Source: UBA5420 sp964485345 (GTDB taxonomy: Bacteria > Bacillota > Limnochordia > Darwinibacteriales > Darwinibacteriaceae). From it: 64,000 nt of DNA. The DNA lies in contig CAZAJB010000003.1 of the NCBI GenBank assembly GCA_964485345.1, forward strand, positions 1 through 64,000. The letters are read 5' to 3'. How positions within the stretch are numbered: the stretch's first letter is position 1; every line of letters begins with the position of its first letter. A program made the position numbers and the translations under genes. Below the pieces are notes generated by a model that was not told the origin of the DNA, did no database searches, and worked only from the letters and a program-made list of their open reading frames with translations. Positions 34,805-43,015 of this stretch are shown here, piece after piece.

Positions 34805-35255
34805 CTAATTCCCTCCACATAATCAAGGCATCTTCTTTATCGTCCTGATAATACTGCTTGCGAATCCCGTTGGGGACAAAACCTAGCTTCGAGTAGAGGG
34901 TTTGGGCCCCAGAGTTACTTACCCTCACCTCTAGGGTCATGGCAATAACCCCCCGCTTGACCGCTGCTTCGGTGAGGACATCCATGAGTCCCTCGCCAAT
35001 TCCCTTTCTTTGAAAGAGAGGGTCAACCGCAATATTGGTGATGTGCCCTTCATCTAGGATGATCCAAATCCCAGCATAGCCCACAATTCGTTCGCCGACC
35101 AACGCTACAACATAAATGGCATTATCATTGCATGTGACCTCACTGACGAAAATATTCCTCGACCAAGGCGTGCTAAAGCACTTTCGCTCAACAAGTTGAA
35201 CCATGGGAATATCGTCCACCGTCATGATACGATAGACTACGTTTGCTGCTGCCAT
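34776..35255 (-). CDS. rimI: ribosomal-protein-alanine N-acetyltransferase RimI-like
   Basis: 159 residues, GNAT fold. Acetyl-CoA loop is in ITNIAVDPLFQRKGIGEGLMDVL (Q/RxxGxG/A) and the substrate-side SNSGAQTLYSKLGF is typical of RimI. It acetylates the N-terminus of S18 or related proteins. Encoded between tsaB and tsaD with overlaps at both ends, the usual Firmicute arrangement. Confidence 0.92.
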   Translation of the reverse strand: MAAANVVYRIMTVDDIPMVQLVERKCFSTPWSRNIFVSEVTCNDNAIYVVALVGERIVGYAGIWIILDEGHITNIAVDPLFQRKGIGEGLMDVLTEAAVKRGVIAMTLEVRVSNSGAQTLYSKLGFVPNGIRKQYYQDDKEDALIMWRELGAEWTNAGN

Positions 35256-35917
35256 TTTCGTTCGGCCTCCGTTTGACGCATGTATGTAGGGTTGAGCGTA
35301 AAAGCATCATCTTCCTCGCCCGCCAAAAACCTTGTGTAACCCAAGTGGGCTACGGCACTGGGGCGCAATAAACCCTGGTTCGGCTGGACTGCATAGGCAG
35401 GGCGAATCTTCTCAGCATAGTTGATGGCTCCGTCACCTACATAGAGAAAGGGCTCCTGGGACCTCTTTGAGCTCTCAGACCACTTTAAGGCGTCTTGAAG
35501 CGTTCCCCAGGCAGGGCCGCTCAGCGCGACTCCTCCTCGAAAAGCTTGCCAAAACACGTTTTCGCGACGGGCGTCCACCAAAGCAAGGACAATGCCTGGG
35601 AAGTACTTGAACTGCCAGCCATACGCTTCTAGCGTTGTGACTCCAACTGCCCGAATTCCCAAGGCATAGCTTAAGCCCTTCGCCGTAGCCACGCCAATAC
35701 GAAGCCCCGTAAAGGACCCTGGACCCGTGACGATGCTGAGCAAATCCACTTGCTTGACCTCAAGTTCACCAGCAGTCAAAAGCTGTTCTAGTGCTGGTAG
35801 GAGCCTTTCAGAGTGGGTGGTGCGAATATTCAAGACAGATTCGCCAATGAGCTGATCTTCCTTGAGTAGCGCTACCCCTCCAGTCATGGTTGACGTGTCA
35901 ATACCTAAAACGTACAA
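35237..35917 (-). CDS. tsaB: tRNA threonylcarbamoyladenosine biosynthesis protein TsaB
   Basis: 226 residues, a TsaD paralog lacking the metal site. Begins MYVLGIDTSTMTGGVALL and contains SIVTGPGSFTGLRIGVATAKGL, the family signature. It is the scaffold of the TsaBDE complex. TTG 35917 is preceded by GGGGGC at 7 bases and overlaps the tsaE end. Confidence 0.96.
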   Translation of the reverse strand: MYVLGIDTSTMTGGVALLKEDQLIGESVLNIRTTHSERLLPALEQLLTAGELEVKQVDLLSIVTGPGSFTGLRIGVATAKGLSYALGIRAVGVTTLEAYGWQFKYFPGIVLALVDARRENVFWQAFRGGVALSGPAWGTLQDALKWSESSKRSQEPFLYVGDGAINYAEKIRPAYAVQPNQGLLRPSAVAHLGYTRFLAGEEDDAFTLNPTYMRQTEAERKWQQQT

Positions 35918-36384
35918 GGAAAAAGCCCCCTAAACTGTTCTACAACCTCTCTACCTCGCTCACCATGGCCTACCAAAGTGAGCTTCCGTTCCTCTGACCC
36001 GAGGGGCTCTAAGGTGATGTCTATGCGACTATCTGGCAAGTAGTGCCTGAACAAATCGCCCCACTCAACAACAGTAACGCCAAGCCCATAGAAATACTCC
36101 TCAAACCCAACTTGTTCGAGGTCAAGATCGCTTTCTAAGCGGTAGAGGTCAAAATGATAGAGAGGGAACGTTGTTCCCTCATATTCGTTAATGATCGCGA
36201 AGGTAGGACTGGTAACGGCACTTGGATCAATTCCTAGACCCTGCCCGATTCCTTTGACCAGGAGGGTTTTCCCCGCCCCTAGTGTTCCATTGAGATTCAC
36301 TAAATCACCAGGAAATAAGCTTTTGGCAAGTGCTTCGCCAATCTCCACTGTCTGGCCGGGACTGGCGGATTTCACAGTTAACAC
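35905..36384 (-). CDS. tsaE: tRNA threonylcarbamoyladenosine biosynthesis ATPase TsaE
   Basis: 159 residues. Walker A GTLGAGKT is at residues 33-40, and SPTFAIINEYEG plus LYHFDLYRL are the family's switch segments; VVEWGDLF is near the C-terminus. It is the ATPase of the t6A complex. GTG 36384 follows GGGAGG by 8 bases. First of the tsaE-tsaB-rimI-tsaD run, 21 bases after the amidohydrolase. Confidence 0.96.
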   Translation of the reverse strand: MLTVKSASPGQTVEIGEALAKSLFPGDLVNLNGTLGAGKTLLVKGIGQGLGIDPSAVTSPTFAIINEYEGTTFPLYHFDLYRLESDLDLEQVGFEEYFYGLGVTVVEWGDLFRHYLPDSRIDITLEPLGSEERKLTLVGHGERGREVVEQFRGLFPCTF

Positions 36385-36405
36385 GATGTTTTCCTCCCGA
36401 CGGAT

Positions 36406-37560
36406 CTAGCGACTGTAGACAATATCACCATGGATGAGGACTGTCTCCACCTCAGACTGGATCTCCAGGGGATCTCCGCTCCAAAGAACCACGTCAGCCA
36501 TTTTCCCCACTTCAAGGGAACCATAACGGTCATCAATTCCTAAGACCTTGGCAGGATTGAGTGTAATCGCCTTGAGAGCCTCTTCATAGGGAAGTCCTGC
36601 TTTTACAGCATAACCCGCGGCCGTGGGTAGATATCCTACAGGGACTACGGGGTGATCCATTGTAATCGTGACTGGAACACCAGCTTCCCATAACACCTTT
36701 AGTGTGTTGAAGGAAAGTTCCTGTAGTTCAACCTTAGAGCGGTTACTAATGGTTGGTCCCACCAGGGCCCATACACCAGCTTCTTTCAACTCCTTGGTAA
36801 TCTTGTGACCTTCAGTACAGTGCTCGATACTGATGTCGAGGCTAAACTCCTTGGCAATCCGTAAGGCGGTCATGATATCATCGGCCCGATGAGCATGTGC
36901 CCTGATGGGAATCTCCCGTTTTAGCACCCTGACTAACACTTCCATCTTGAGATCGCGCTCAAATGGCTTGTCTGGATCGGCTTTTGCCTGCTCTTGCTTG
37001 GCCATGTAGTTCTGTGCCTTAACAAGATTCTCGCGCAAAATACCGGCAGTTGCCATTCTGGTAGAAGGTGTCTTCTTCTGACCAGAGTAAACCCTCTTGG
37101 GGTTTTCACCAAAGGCCATCTTTAGTCCGCCGTCTTCCTTGATAATCATATCTTCTACAGTATTGCCATAAAGGTGGACTGTTACCCCTTGCCCGCCTAT
37201 GACATTTGCGCTACCCGGTAAAATACACATCGCCGTAACGCCTGCCCTGAGAGCCTCTGGAATCCCTTCTTCGTGTGGATTGATTGCATCTAGAGCTCTC
37301 AAATGGGGAGTAATCGGATCGGTCATCTCATTTCCGTCAGATCCTTCAAAACCCAAACCTTCCTCATAGACTCCCGCATGACCATGGGCATCGATCATAC
37401 CAGGCATAAGAATCTTTCCGCTACCATCAATCACGTTGGCACCTGCAGGAATCTCTACATCCCCTATGCCTGCAATTTTGCCCTGGTCATCAATGAGCAG
37501 AGATCCCTCTTTGATGCCATCGGTAATTGTGTATAGCGTTGCATTTTTGATTACTAGCAT
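36406..37560 (-). CDS. metal-dependent amidohydrolase (COG1228-like)
   Basis: About 384 residues. Amidohydrolase features: the start strand MLVIKNATLYTITDG, metal motif MIDAHGHAGVYEEG (HxH), a Lys-containing central part, RAHAHRADDIMTAL and SIEHCTEGHKI as further His ligands, and ITMDHPVVPVG. The C-terminal strand VGKMADVVLWSGDPLE returns to the beta-sandwich. It hydrolyses an unknown amide or imide. ATG 37560 has GGAGGAGG at good spacing. Two perfect dyads lie directly upstream. Confidence 0.85.
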   Translation of the reverse strand: MLVIKNATLYTITDGIKEGSLLIDDQGKIAGIGDVEIPAGANVIDGSGKILMPGMIDAHGHAGVYEEGLGFEGSDGNEMTDPITPHLRALDAINPHEEGIPEALRAGVTAMCILPGSANVIGGQGVTVHLYGNTVEDMIIKEDGGLKMAFGENPKRVYSGQKKTPSTRMATAGILRENLVKAQNYMAKQEQAKADPDKPFERDLKMEVLVRVLKREIPIRAHAHRADDIMTALRIAKEFSLDISIEHCTEGHKITKELKEAGVWALVGPTISNRSKVELQELSFNTLKVLWEAGVPVTITMDHPVVPVGYLPTAAGYAVKAGLPYEEALKAITLNPAKVLGIDDRYGSLEVGKMADVVLWSGDPLEIQSEVETVLIHGDIVYSR

Positions 37561-37588
37561 TAACGTACCTCCTCCTTCTGCAATGGAC

Positions 37589-37630
37589 GTTTCACGTAGT
37601 GAAACTCCTGGGTGAATATGTATATTCACC
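37589..37630. promoter_or_regulatory. tandem dyads upstream of the amidohydrolase
   Basis: Two perfect inverted repeats 5 bases apart: GTTTCAC-GTA-GTGAAAC (37589-37605) and GGTGAATAT-GT-ATATTCACC (37611-37630). A GGTGAAC half-site follows at 37631-37638 on the minus strand. They lie 29-70 bases before the amidohydrolase start and after the PuuD-like stop, with no T-run, so operators are more likely than a terminator. Confidence 0.6.
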
Positions 37631-37666
37631 AGTTCACCGTGGAGGAGTAGAAATCCTGCTCGAAAA

Positions 37667-38383
37667 TTAGCTCTCTGAAGCAGCTAGAATGAATTGTTCA
37701 AAGATTCGTCCGGCCGAAGGATAATGGTCGATCATCAACTCAGGGTGCCACTGAAGACCCAGGACAAAGCGGTGTTCGGTGCTCTCCACCGCCTCAACAA
37801 CCCCATCTGGTGCAGAAGCCACAATGCGCAGTCCCTTGCCAACCTTGGCAATAGACTGATGGTGATACGAGTTGACTCTTTGCGGCGCCTGCTCCCAAAT
37901 CCTCCCCAAGAGGCTGGCAGATTGGACAGTTATATCATGGGTTGCATACCAGCGCGGGGCTTGCTGCGCGTGTTTGAGGGAGTCCCTTATCTGCGAGGGA
38001 ATATCTTGCACTAAGGTCCCGCCCAAGGCCACATTGAGCACTTGGCAGCCGCGACAGATGGCTAGGATGGGGATGCTGCGGTCGAGGGCAAAACCCGCCG
38101 CCCACAAATCCAGTTCGTCCCAATGTGGATCGATCTCGCCACACTGAGCGATAGGATTTTCACCATAGCGACCGGGATCCACATCGTCACCCCCTGGCAA
38201 CACTAGACCGTCCAGACCCTCTAAGATGCGAAAGACTTGTTCTTTTGGCTGGTACGGTATGAGGATAGGGATGCCCCCGGCCCTAGTCACAGCCTGAACA
38301 TAGGTGTTGTTAACGTAGTAGCGATCTCGTTTCCCTTGTTCGTGGCCACAAAGTAAGCCAATCATAGGTTGATCTTGTTTCAT
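37667..38383 (-). CDS. gamma-glutamyl-gamma-aminobutyrate hydrolase-like class I peptidase (PuuD family)
   Basis: 238 residues, class I glutamine amidotransferase-like fold. The nucleophile elbow is ILAICRGCQVLNVALGG (Cys at about 114) and the catalytic His is in LGLQWHPEL. Family members cleave gamma-glutamyl amides, for example gamma-Glu-GABA in polyamine breakdown. No other puu gene is near. ATG 38383 follows AAGGAGGG; an upstream extension of ten codons is not supported. It is transcribed toward the amidohydrolase and could share a catabolic role with it (inference). Confidence 0.88.
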   Translation of the reverse strand: MKQDQPMIGLLCGHEQGKRDRYYVNNTYVQAVTRAGGIPILIPYQPKEQVFRILEGLDGLVLPGGDDVDPGRYGENPIAQCGEIDPHWDELDLWAAGFALDRSIPILAICRGCQVLNVALGGTLVQDIPSQIRDSLKHAQQAPRWYATHDITVQSASLLGRIWEQAPQRVNSYHHQSIAKVGKGLRIVASAPDGVVEAVESTEHRFVLGLQWHPELMIDHYPSAGRIFEQFILAASES

Positions 38384-38403
38384 GTAAACCCTCCTTGGAT
38401 GAA

Positions 38404-38432
38404 ATAAAAACACCCACTAAATGAGTGTTCCG
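38404..38432 (-). terminator. Rho-independent terminator after ndoA
   Basis: Minus-strand ACACTCA-TTTAG-TGGGTGT (one G-T pair) followed by TTTTTATTT, starting about 8 bases after the toxin stop. Confidence 0.78.
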
Positions 38433-38439
38433 TTCACAA

Positions 38440-38793
38440 TTATACTTTGGAGAGACCTAGGCTGATCTGCAATGCCTCATCGATCTTACGCATTGTCTCT
38501 TCGTCGAGGTGGGCTATTCTCTCTTTTAAGCGCCGCTTGTCAATGGTCCGCACCTGTTCGAGGAGTATGACAGAGTCCTTCTCCAAGGAAACGTCATCAC
38601 TAGCCAATTCGACATGGGTTGGCAGTTTGGCCTTTTTTATGCGCGAGGTGATAGCCGCCACGATTGTAGTGGGACTATATTTGTTCCCGATATCGTTTTG
38701 CAGAATTAGAACGGGCCTGACGCCCCCCTGTTCTGAACCGATGACCGGATTTAAGTTGGCATAAAAGATATCGCCACGCGATACATTTTCCAC
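38440..38793 (-). CDS. ndoA: MazF/NdoA-type mRNA endoribonuclease toxin
   Basis: 117 residues, PemK fold. N-terminus SRGDIFYANLNPVIGSEQGGVRPVLILQND with the catalytic Arg in GGVRPVL, followed by TTIVAAITS with the catalytic Thr/Ser region. Bacillus-type NdoA cuts at UACAU. It follows its antitoxin by 1 base and ends before a terminator, a complete type II module. Confidence 0.95.
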   Translation of the reverse strand: MENVSRGDIFYANLNPVIGSEQGGVRPVLILQNDIGNKYSPTTIVAAITSRIKKAKLPTHVELASDDVSLEKDSVILLEQVRTIDKRRLKERIAHLDEETMRKIDEALQISLGLSKV

Positions 38794-38794
38794 T

Positions 38795-39061
38795 CTATTC
38801 AGCCTCCGCCAATTGGCGCTCGTAATCTGCTAACAGTCCTTCATCGCAGTCTTCCTCTGCAAGACGAAGGTTTAGCTCAGCCATAATTTGATAGCCTACC
38901 CGCAGTTTCTCTTCCATGCAGTGAGGTTCTCTCTCCATTATATACACCTGGATGCAGTTTTGTATAAACTGACTACGATTAATCTGGTTTTCCTGCGCGA
39001 TACTGTCGACTTGGTCCAGCAAATGTGCGGGGATGCGAATCTGGATCCGTTTGTTATCCAC
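38795..39061 (-). CDS. ndoAI: ribbon-helix-helix antitoxin of NdoA (EndoAI type)
   Basis: 88 residues. N-terminal RHH motif DNKRIQIRIPAHLLDQVDSIA followed by an acidic C-terminal tail that would occupy the toxin (LRLAEEDCDEGLLADYERQ). GTG 39061 has GAGGTGA 8 bases upstream; a longer frame to 39379 extends across the promoter and into the divergent gene and is not used. Likely autorepressor of its own promoter. Confidence 0.9.
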   Translation of the reverse strand: MDNKRIQIRIPAHLLDQVDSIAQENQINRSQFIQNCIQVYIMEREPHCMEEKLRVGYQIMAELNLRLAEEDCDEGLLADYERQLAEAE

Positions 39062-39097
39062 TACAGAAGTCACCTCGTTTAGGACGAACTCAATGCC

Positions 39098-39127
39098 ATT
39101 ATAATTGTCATGGGCAGGCGTTGTCAA
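39098..39127 (-). promoter_or_regulatory. consensus sigma-A promoter of mazEF
   Basis: Minus-strand TTGACA (39122-39127), 18-bp spacer, TATAAT (39098-39103). Both boxes are perfect consensus. It is divergent to, and 13 bases from, the XRE gene's -35 box. Confidence 0.85.
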
Positions 39128-39139
39128 TAATGGGAGACG

Positions 39140-39168
39140 TTGCCTCTTTCCATGTTTTATGGTACACT
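39140..39168 (+). promoter_or_regulatory. putative promoter of the XRE gene
   Basis: Plus-strand TTGCCT (39140-39145), 17-bp spacer, TACACT (39163-39168), 45 bases before the ATG. Confidence 0.55.
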
Positions 39169-39212
39169 TTGCCTCAGGGGGTACTTTTAACCATATTTTA
39201 GGGGGTTGGGGT

Positions 39213-39881
39213 ATGGTGCTACTAGGATCCAGGCTACGGCAGAGGCGCAGACAGATGCAAATGCGCCAAGGAGATGTTGCAAGCGCAGAGTCAGCGAGTT
39301 TCTTGAGCAAAGTAGAAAACGGGGTGGCCCAGCCTTCCCTGAGCAGCCTTCGGGACTGGTCTGAAAAACTTGAAACCACAGCAAGTGATCTCTTAGGCGA
39401 ACATCTGATTCTGGAGGCCGCTAAGCAAAGCCTCCTTCTGACAAAAAAATGTCATCGTTATCTTGAACACCTGCGTCCTTCACCAACTACCTATTTCCTT
39501 AAGGAGTTGAGTGCCAGCGCCACGGCACTCAGCATCTCTGTTCCAGATCCTCCTTGCGATCCTGAACTGCAGCATCTTACCGCTAAGGTACTTCTGCACC
39601 GGGGGATGGTTCAGGAGGCCAAGGATATGGCAGAACGCTCCCTCCCCTTCACCTTTGCACCACTTTTGCGTATTCATCATCTCTTTCTATTATGCCAGAT
39701 CTACCGCGAACTAGCCGAAACGTCAGGAGAGGAGGAGGTTAAGGACGAAGTACGAGCGGCTCTCTTGGAACTGGATCATCACGAACTCCTCCACAAACTA
39801 CCAGATGCAGAGGCCCTCAGCGCAAATGATCTAGACCTCTTAACTGTTAGCGCATTAATCCAAAGCCGCCATTACCTATAG
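39213..39881 (+). CDS. XRE-family HTH regulator with C-terminal helical repeat domain
   Basis: 222 residues. HTH at about 5-60: LGSRLRQRRRQMQMRQGDVA then SFLSKVENGVAQPSLSSLRDWSEKL. The remainder is all-helical, TPR-like (DPELQHLTAKVLLHRGMVQEAKDMAERSL, LFLLCQIYRELAE). This layout resembles regulators that sense peptides or proteins through their repeats. ATG 39213 follows AGGGGG at 7 bases; an upstream extension crosses the promoter. Divergent from mazEF, one of three plus-strand genes here. Target unknown; self or mazEF control is possible. Confidence 0.8.
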   Translation: MVLLGSRLRQRRRQMQMRQGDVASAESASFLSKVENGVAQPSLSSLRDWSEKLETTASDLLGEHLILEAAKQSLLLTKKCHRYLEHLRPSPTTYFLKELSASATALSISVPDPPCDPELQHLTAKVLLHRGMVQEAKDMAERSLPFTFAPLLRIHHLFLLCQIYRELAETSGEEEVKDEVRAALLELDHHELLHKLPDAEALSANDLDLLTVSALIQSRHYL

Positions 39882-39892
39882 AACTAGGCAAG

Positions 39893-39925
39893 AAAAAACC
39901 ACCCGAGAGACCCGGGTGGTTTGTG
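39893..39925. terminator. bidirectional terminator between XRE gene and porin 1
   Basis: AACCACCC (39897-39904) pairs with GGGTGGTT (39914-39921). The plus strand continues TGTGTTT and the minus strand runs into TTTTTTC, so it can serve both convergent genes. Confidence 0.8.
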
Positions 39926-39938
39926 TTTGCGTTGAGTT

Positions 39939-41243
39939 CTAGAAAGGAACTTCTACAGAAAGCTTCAGCAAGCTGGTTGGAGCATCCTTGATGAACTCTC
40001 TTTGAGCTTCAAATTTCAGCTCTGTCGTGCTGGCACCAATCTTATAGTTAGCCTTCAGGTTAACGGTAGGTGTTCCAACTTTGGTGTCTGTGTTGTACTC
40101 ATATTTAACCAACGGAATGACCGTCAACTTATCGAAAGGCACGATGTGTCCGAGGACACTGGCGGCTACGTCTTTTTCGCTATTGAAGCTTGCTGCACCC
40201 TTTACCCAAACCATGTCTTCAACAACAGGGCTGGTAACGTCGGCGTATACGTTGTCAAACTTAAAGTTCTTAAGATCTACGCCCGCACCAAATGCTGGAG
40301 CAGTGTTGTTGAACCAATGGTCCTTGTGGAACAGATTTTTATAGGCCAAAGCATCACTCATGCGATACTTAGCACCCAAGGTCAATGTGTTGCTATTGTC
40401 TTGTTCTTCATCGCCTTCGATAGTAAACGAACTAGAAGCACTCACCTGGAATACATCTTCGCTATAGGTTGCTCCAGCAGCGAGAACTGTTGCAAATGGT
40501 GTTACGCCATCGCCAGCCCAGTTGGCATTAGCATGTTCTACACTAGCATTCACGTTCAACTCATCCGTGATATCACTCTCTGCACCTAGTGCAAGTGCAA
40601 AGCCGAGTTCTTCAGCTAAGGTTACACCAGCGCCAGCTTCAAGAGTAACATCAATGTCACCGGTAGCAATAGTTGTCTCGGCACCAGCAGCAATCACGTT
40701 CTTAGCATCTTCTTTATCGGCCCAATCGCGTAGGTATCCTAGGCTTACATCGAACCCTTCGAGCGCTTTAACATCAACAAATGCACGCATGCTAGAAGGA
40801 GCCGTTAGGTCAACTGTAACTGTACCCAGATCCATGACAGGAACTGCAAGACGTGCACGCATTGTACCTGCAGCTGCGGTCTTGCCAGCAGAAACCATGC
40901 CAAAATGGGTGGATTTTGCGGTTAACTCTTGTTTATTACCCCAAACCCAAATATCAAAGTAATTGTCATACAAGCCGAGCTTGTATTTGCCTAGTTCGAA
41001 CTCACTGTCAACAAGGTTAATTCCACCGGTGAAATCCCAGTTGACTACTTCGTCTGTTTCGCTCTTGTTAGAAGCACCGATTGTAAACGAGATACCTGGT
41101 GTCAACGTATAGTCTTCGGTGAAAACTCTAAAGCTATCCATTTCTGCAGTAGCGGTGAATTTACCACTAAGACTAACTGATGCCATTGCACTGCTGGCAA
41201 AGGCGATAACGAGTACTAGGGTAATTACTAATACTTTTTTCAT
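39939..41243 (-). CDS. porin-like outer-membrane beta-barrel protein 1
   Basis: 434 residues. A clear signal peptide (MKKVLVITLVLVIAFASSAMA, cut after Ala21) is followed by a long run of alternating polar/hydrophobic strands with frequent turns (for example VTVDLTAPSSMRAFVDVKAL, NLKANYKIGASTTELKFEA). The last residue is Phe after VEVP, the usual BAM recognition end of outer-membrane barrels. No SLH domain is present, unlike OmpM of Negativicutes. I infer a general or sugar porin. It has its own long leader (41244-41579) with the hairpin described separately and ends at a bidirectional terminator. Confidence 0.75.
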   Translation of the reverse strand: MKKVLVITLVLVIAFASSAMASVSLSGKFTATAEMDSFRVFTEDYTLTPGISFTIGASNKSETDEVVNWDFTGGINLVDSEFELGKYKLGLYDNYFDIWVWGNKQELTAKSTHFGMVSAGKTAAAGTMRARLAVPVMDLGTVTVDLTAPSSMRAFVDVKALEGFDVSLGYLRDWADKEDAKNVIAAGAETTIATGDIDVTLEAGAGVTLAEELGFALALGAESDITDELNVNASVEHANANWAGDGVTPFATVLAAGATYSEDVFQVSASSSFTIEGDEEQDNSNTLTLGAKYRMSDALAYKNLFHKDHWFNNTAPAFGAGVDLKNFKFDNVYADVTSPVVEDMVWVKGAASFNSEKDVAASVLGHIVPFDKLTVIPLVKYEYNTDTKVGTPTVNLKANYKIGASTTELKFEAQREFIKDAPTSLLKLSVEVPF

Positions 41244-41579
41244 TATTTTTCCCCCTCAGTTTTTGGAAAATCTTTCTTTGCGTATATCTACATTACCACT
41301 TGGATGTCCGGGGAAAAGTCTCCATGTTTCCTTTTACCCCTTCTGTTCCGTCGGCAATGTCTTTATCTTCTGCTTGGTTACTGGATACTGAGTGGGCACC
41401 TCCTTCCTTTACCAGTACCTTCGAGAAGCATAAAGCCTAGTCCTATAGCATTATTTGACGCGAATCCCATAAATCCTTCCATCATCAAAAGTTTTTTTCC
41501 TGCTACCCCCATATAATCCAGATTAAGCTATTTATTCTATATGTATGCCCTGATCCCTGCATCTTTTCACGGAAACGCG
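41244..41579 (-). promoter_or_regulatory. long untranslated leader of porin 1
   Basis: About 335 bases without a supported protein gene. On the minus strand there is an AGGAGGTG segment (41398-41405), a hairpin with a 12-nt loop (41310-41340) and GAGGGGGA as Shine-Dalgarno. A ten-codon frame (ATG in the hairpin loop, METFPRTSKW) ends before the porin start. I could not identify a confident promoter. Confidence 0.5.
41310..41340 (-). promoter_or_regulatory. porin-1 leader hairpin with GAAACATGGAGA loop
   Basis: Minus strand: GGGGTAAAAG, 12-nt loop GAAACATGGAGA, CTTTTCCCC (one bulged T). The loop is identical, base for base, to that of the hairpin at 43016-43039 in the other porin leader, while the stems differ. 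It lies about 67 bases before the porin start codon. Confidence 0.7.
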
Positions 41580-41609
41580 AAAAATGGCTCCTCAGAAGGG
41601 AGGAGCCAT
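41580..41609 (-). terminator. Rho-independent terminator after porin 2
   Basis: Perfect 10-bp stem ATGGCTCCTC / GAGGAGCCAT (41584-41593 and 41600-41609) with a 6-nt loop; the minus strand continues with TTTTTCG. Confidence 0.85.
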
Positions 41610-41645
41610 TCTCACTACTATCTAAACGACAGAATTAAGCTTAGA

Positions 41646-42944
41646 CTAGAACTCAACTTTCATGCCAGCGTTGAAAGTGGTGCCTGCATGACGTGCGTGC
41701 TCGATACCGAGGTTTACGCCGTTTGGTGCAGCAAACTCAGCACCAACTTTGTAACCAAGGGAGTCAAGATTCAGTTCCGAAGCAGATACTTCAGCGCTGA
41801 GCTCAAGTCCGTCGATGGCGGGCACAAGACCAAGCGTTGTGCTAGCACCAACGGTGTGCACGAGGGTTCTTGCTTCGCCACCAGTCCATTTACCTTCGTA
41901 CTTTGCATCCACGGCGAGACCTTCCATCACATCAAACTCGCGACCTACACCAAAGGTTGTGGTCTTGGTTGCAATGGCGCTCACGGCCGGTACATCAAGG
42001 ACGGTTTCTACATTGAACTGAAAACCTTCGTATTCGGTGCCAGCACCAATGCTTGCTTCAGCAAACATTTGGTCATAGGCAGCGTTCATGTTGATACCCT
42101 GTTGCTCGGTTTCAAAACCTACAAACAAACCAGAGTCTTTTGCCCGTGCCAAGTGTACCCAGTCATGTTCTGCGTTTTCCTTCTTCGTCTTGGCAGCAAC
42201 ATAGCGTGGTTCAAATTCTTCGGTGATGTGTTTGTAACCAGCAACTACATTTGTGCCTTCGGCGATTGCATAGTCAGCCTTCAAGGTCCACAAATTGTCC
42301 ATGTTCAGATCAAAACCATCAACGTGATCGATAGCTACGTTACCAGCAACCATCAAACCTTCGATAGGAGCTGCACTTGCATCCAGTTGCAGACGGAGAA
42401 TCTCATTGTCGCTAATAATCGAAGCGCCAAGATTCACGTCATCAACCACATACAGGTCAGAACGGAGACCCAAGACATGTCCTTGCGGGCCTTCTAAGGC
42501 ATAGAAGCCGCCAAGCCCAACAACGTCGAGATCTACACCACTGATGCTGATACCACTACGATCTTTCAAGCTCGCATATGGGCTGTAACCAATGTCCAGT
42601 GTACCAAAGCGAGTTGTTGCTTCAGGACCACCATACCAGAAAGGTCCATCAGCTTCAATAAATGCCTGCTTCAATGTGATTTCGCCTAGAGAGAGCTCTG
42701 TAGGCATTAGGTCTTTGTCTTCTCTTTCCAAACCAAGCTCTACGCCGGCGCGAACTCGATCTTCGGCAGCGCTGAGACCAAGATTTAGCGAGAGTTCCGA
42801 ACCAGGAACTACTTCCAAACTTTCTCCGTTTTTGTTCACAGTAATCTCTGTCTCAATTGCACCGCTCAAATCTAGACCTGCAGCCGATACAGGGGCCACA
42901 GCAACTAAGGCGATGACTAAGGACAAAACAATAAGTCTTTTCAT
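41646..42944 (-). CDS. porin-like outer-membrane beta-barrel protein 2
   Basis: 432 residues. Signal peptide MKRLIVLSLVIALVAVAPVSA, then alternating strand patterns with Gly/Asp turns, and a C-terminal Phe (NAGMKVEF). It resembles porin 1 in layout but not closely in sequence. ATG 42944 has AAAAGGGG upstream; the frame stays open another 46 codons through the leader and includes the conserved hairpin, so the extension is treated as leader. Located between porin 1 and the MsmX-type ATPase, which fits sugar passage across an outer membrane (inference). No SLH domain. Confidence 0.75.
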   Translation of the reverse strand: MKRLIVLSLVIALVAVAPVSAAGLDLSGAIETEITVNKNGESLEVVPGSELSLNLGLSAAEDRVRAGVELGLEREDKDLMPTELSLGEITLKQAFIEADGPFWYGGPEATTRFGTLDIGYSPYASLKDRSGISISGVDLDVVGLGGFYALEGPQGHVLGLRSDLYVVDDVNLGASIISDNEILRLQLDASAAPIEGLMVAGNVAIDHVDGFDLNMDNLWTLKADYAIAEGTNVVAGYKHITEEFEPRYVAAKTKKENAEHDWVHLARAKDSGLFVGFETEQQGINMNAAYDQMFAEASIGAGTEYEGFQFNVETVLDVPAVSAIATKTTTFGVGREFDVMEGLAVDAKYEGKWTGGEARTLVHTVGASTTLGLVPAIDGLELSAEVSASELNLDSLGYKVGAEFAAPNGVNLGIEHARHAGTTFNAGMKVEF

Positions 42945-43015
42945 ATTCGTATCCCCTTTTTGTGTTTTGCTTCTTTTAGCGCACCCAGTCCGTATCGCAA
43001 AAGGAGAATGATTCA

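Noticed and set aside
41541..42497. A 318-codon open frame on the plus strand opposite porin 2
   Set aside because: It has no ribosome binding site or protein-like pattern, while the opposite strand has a signal peptide, start site, barrel pattern and terminator.
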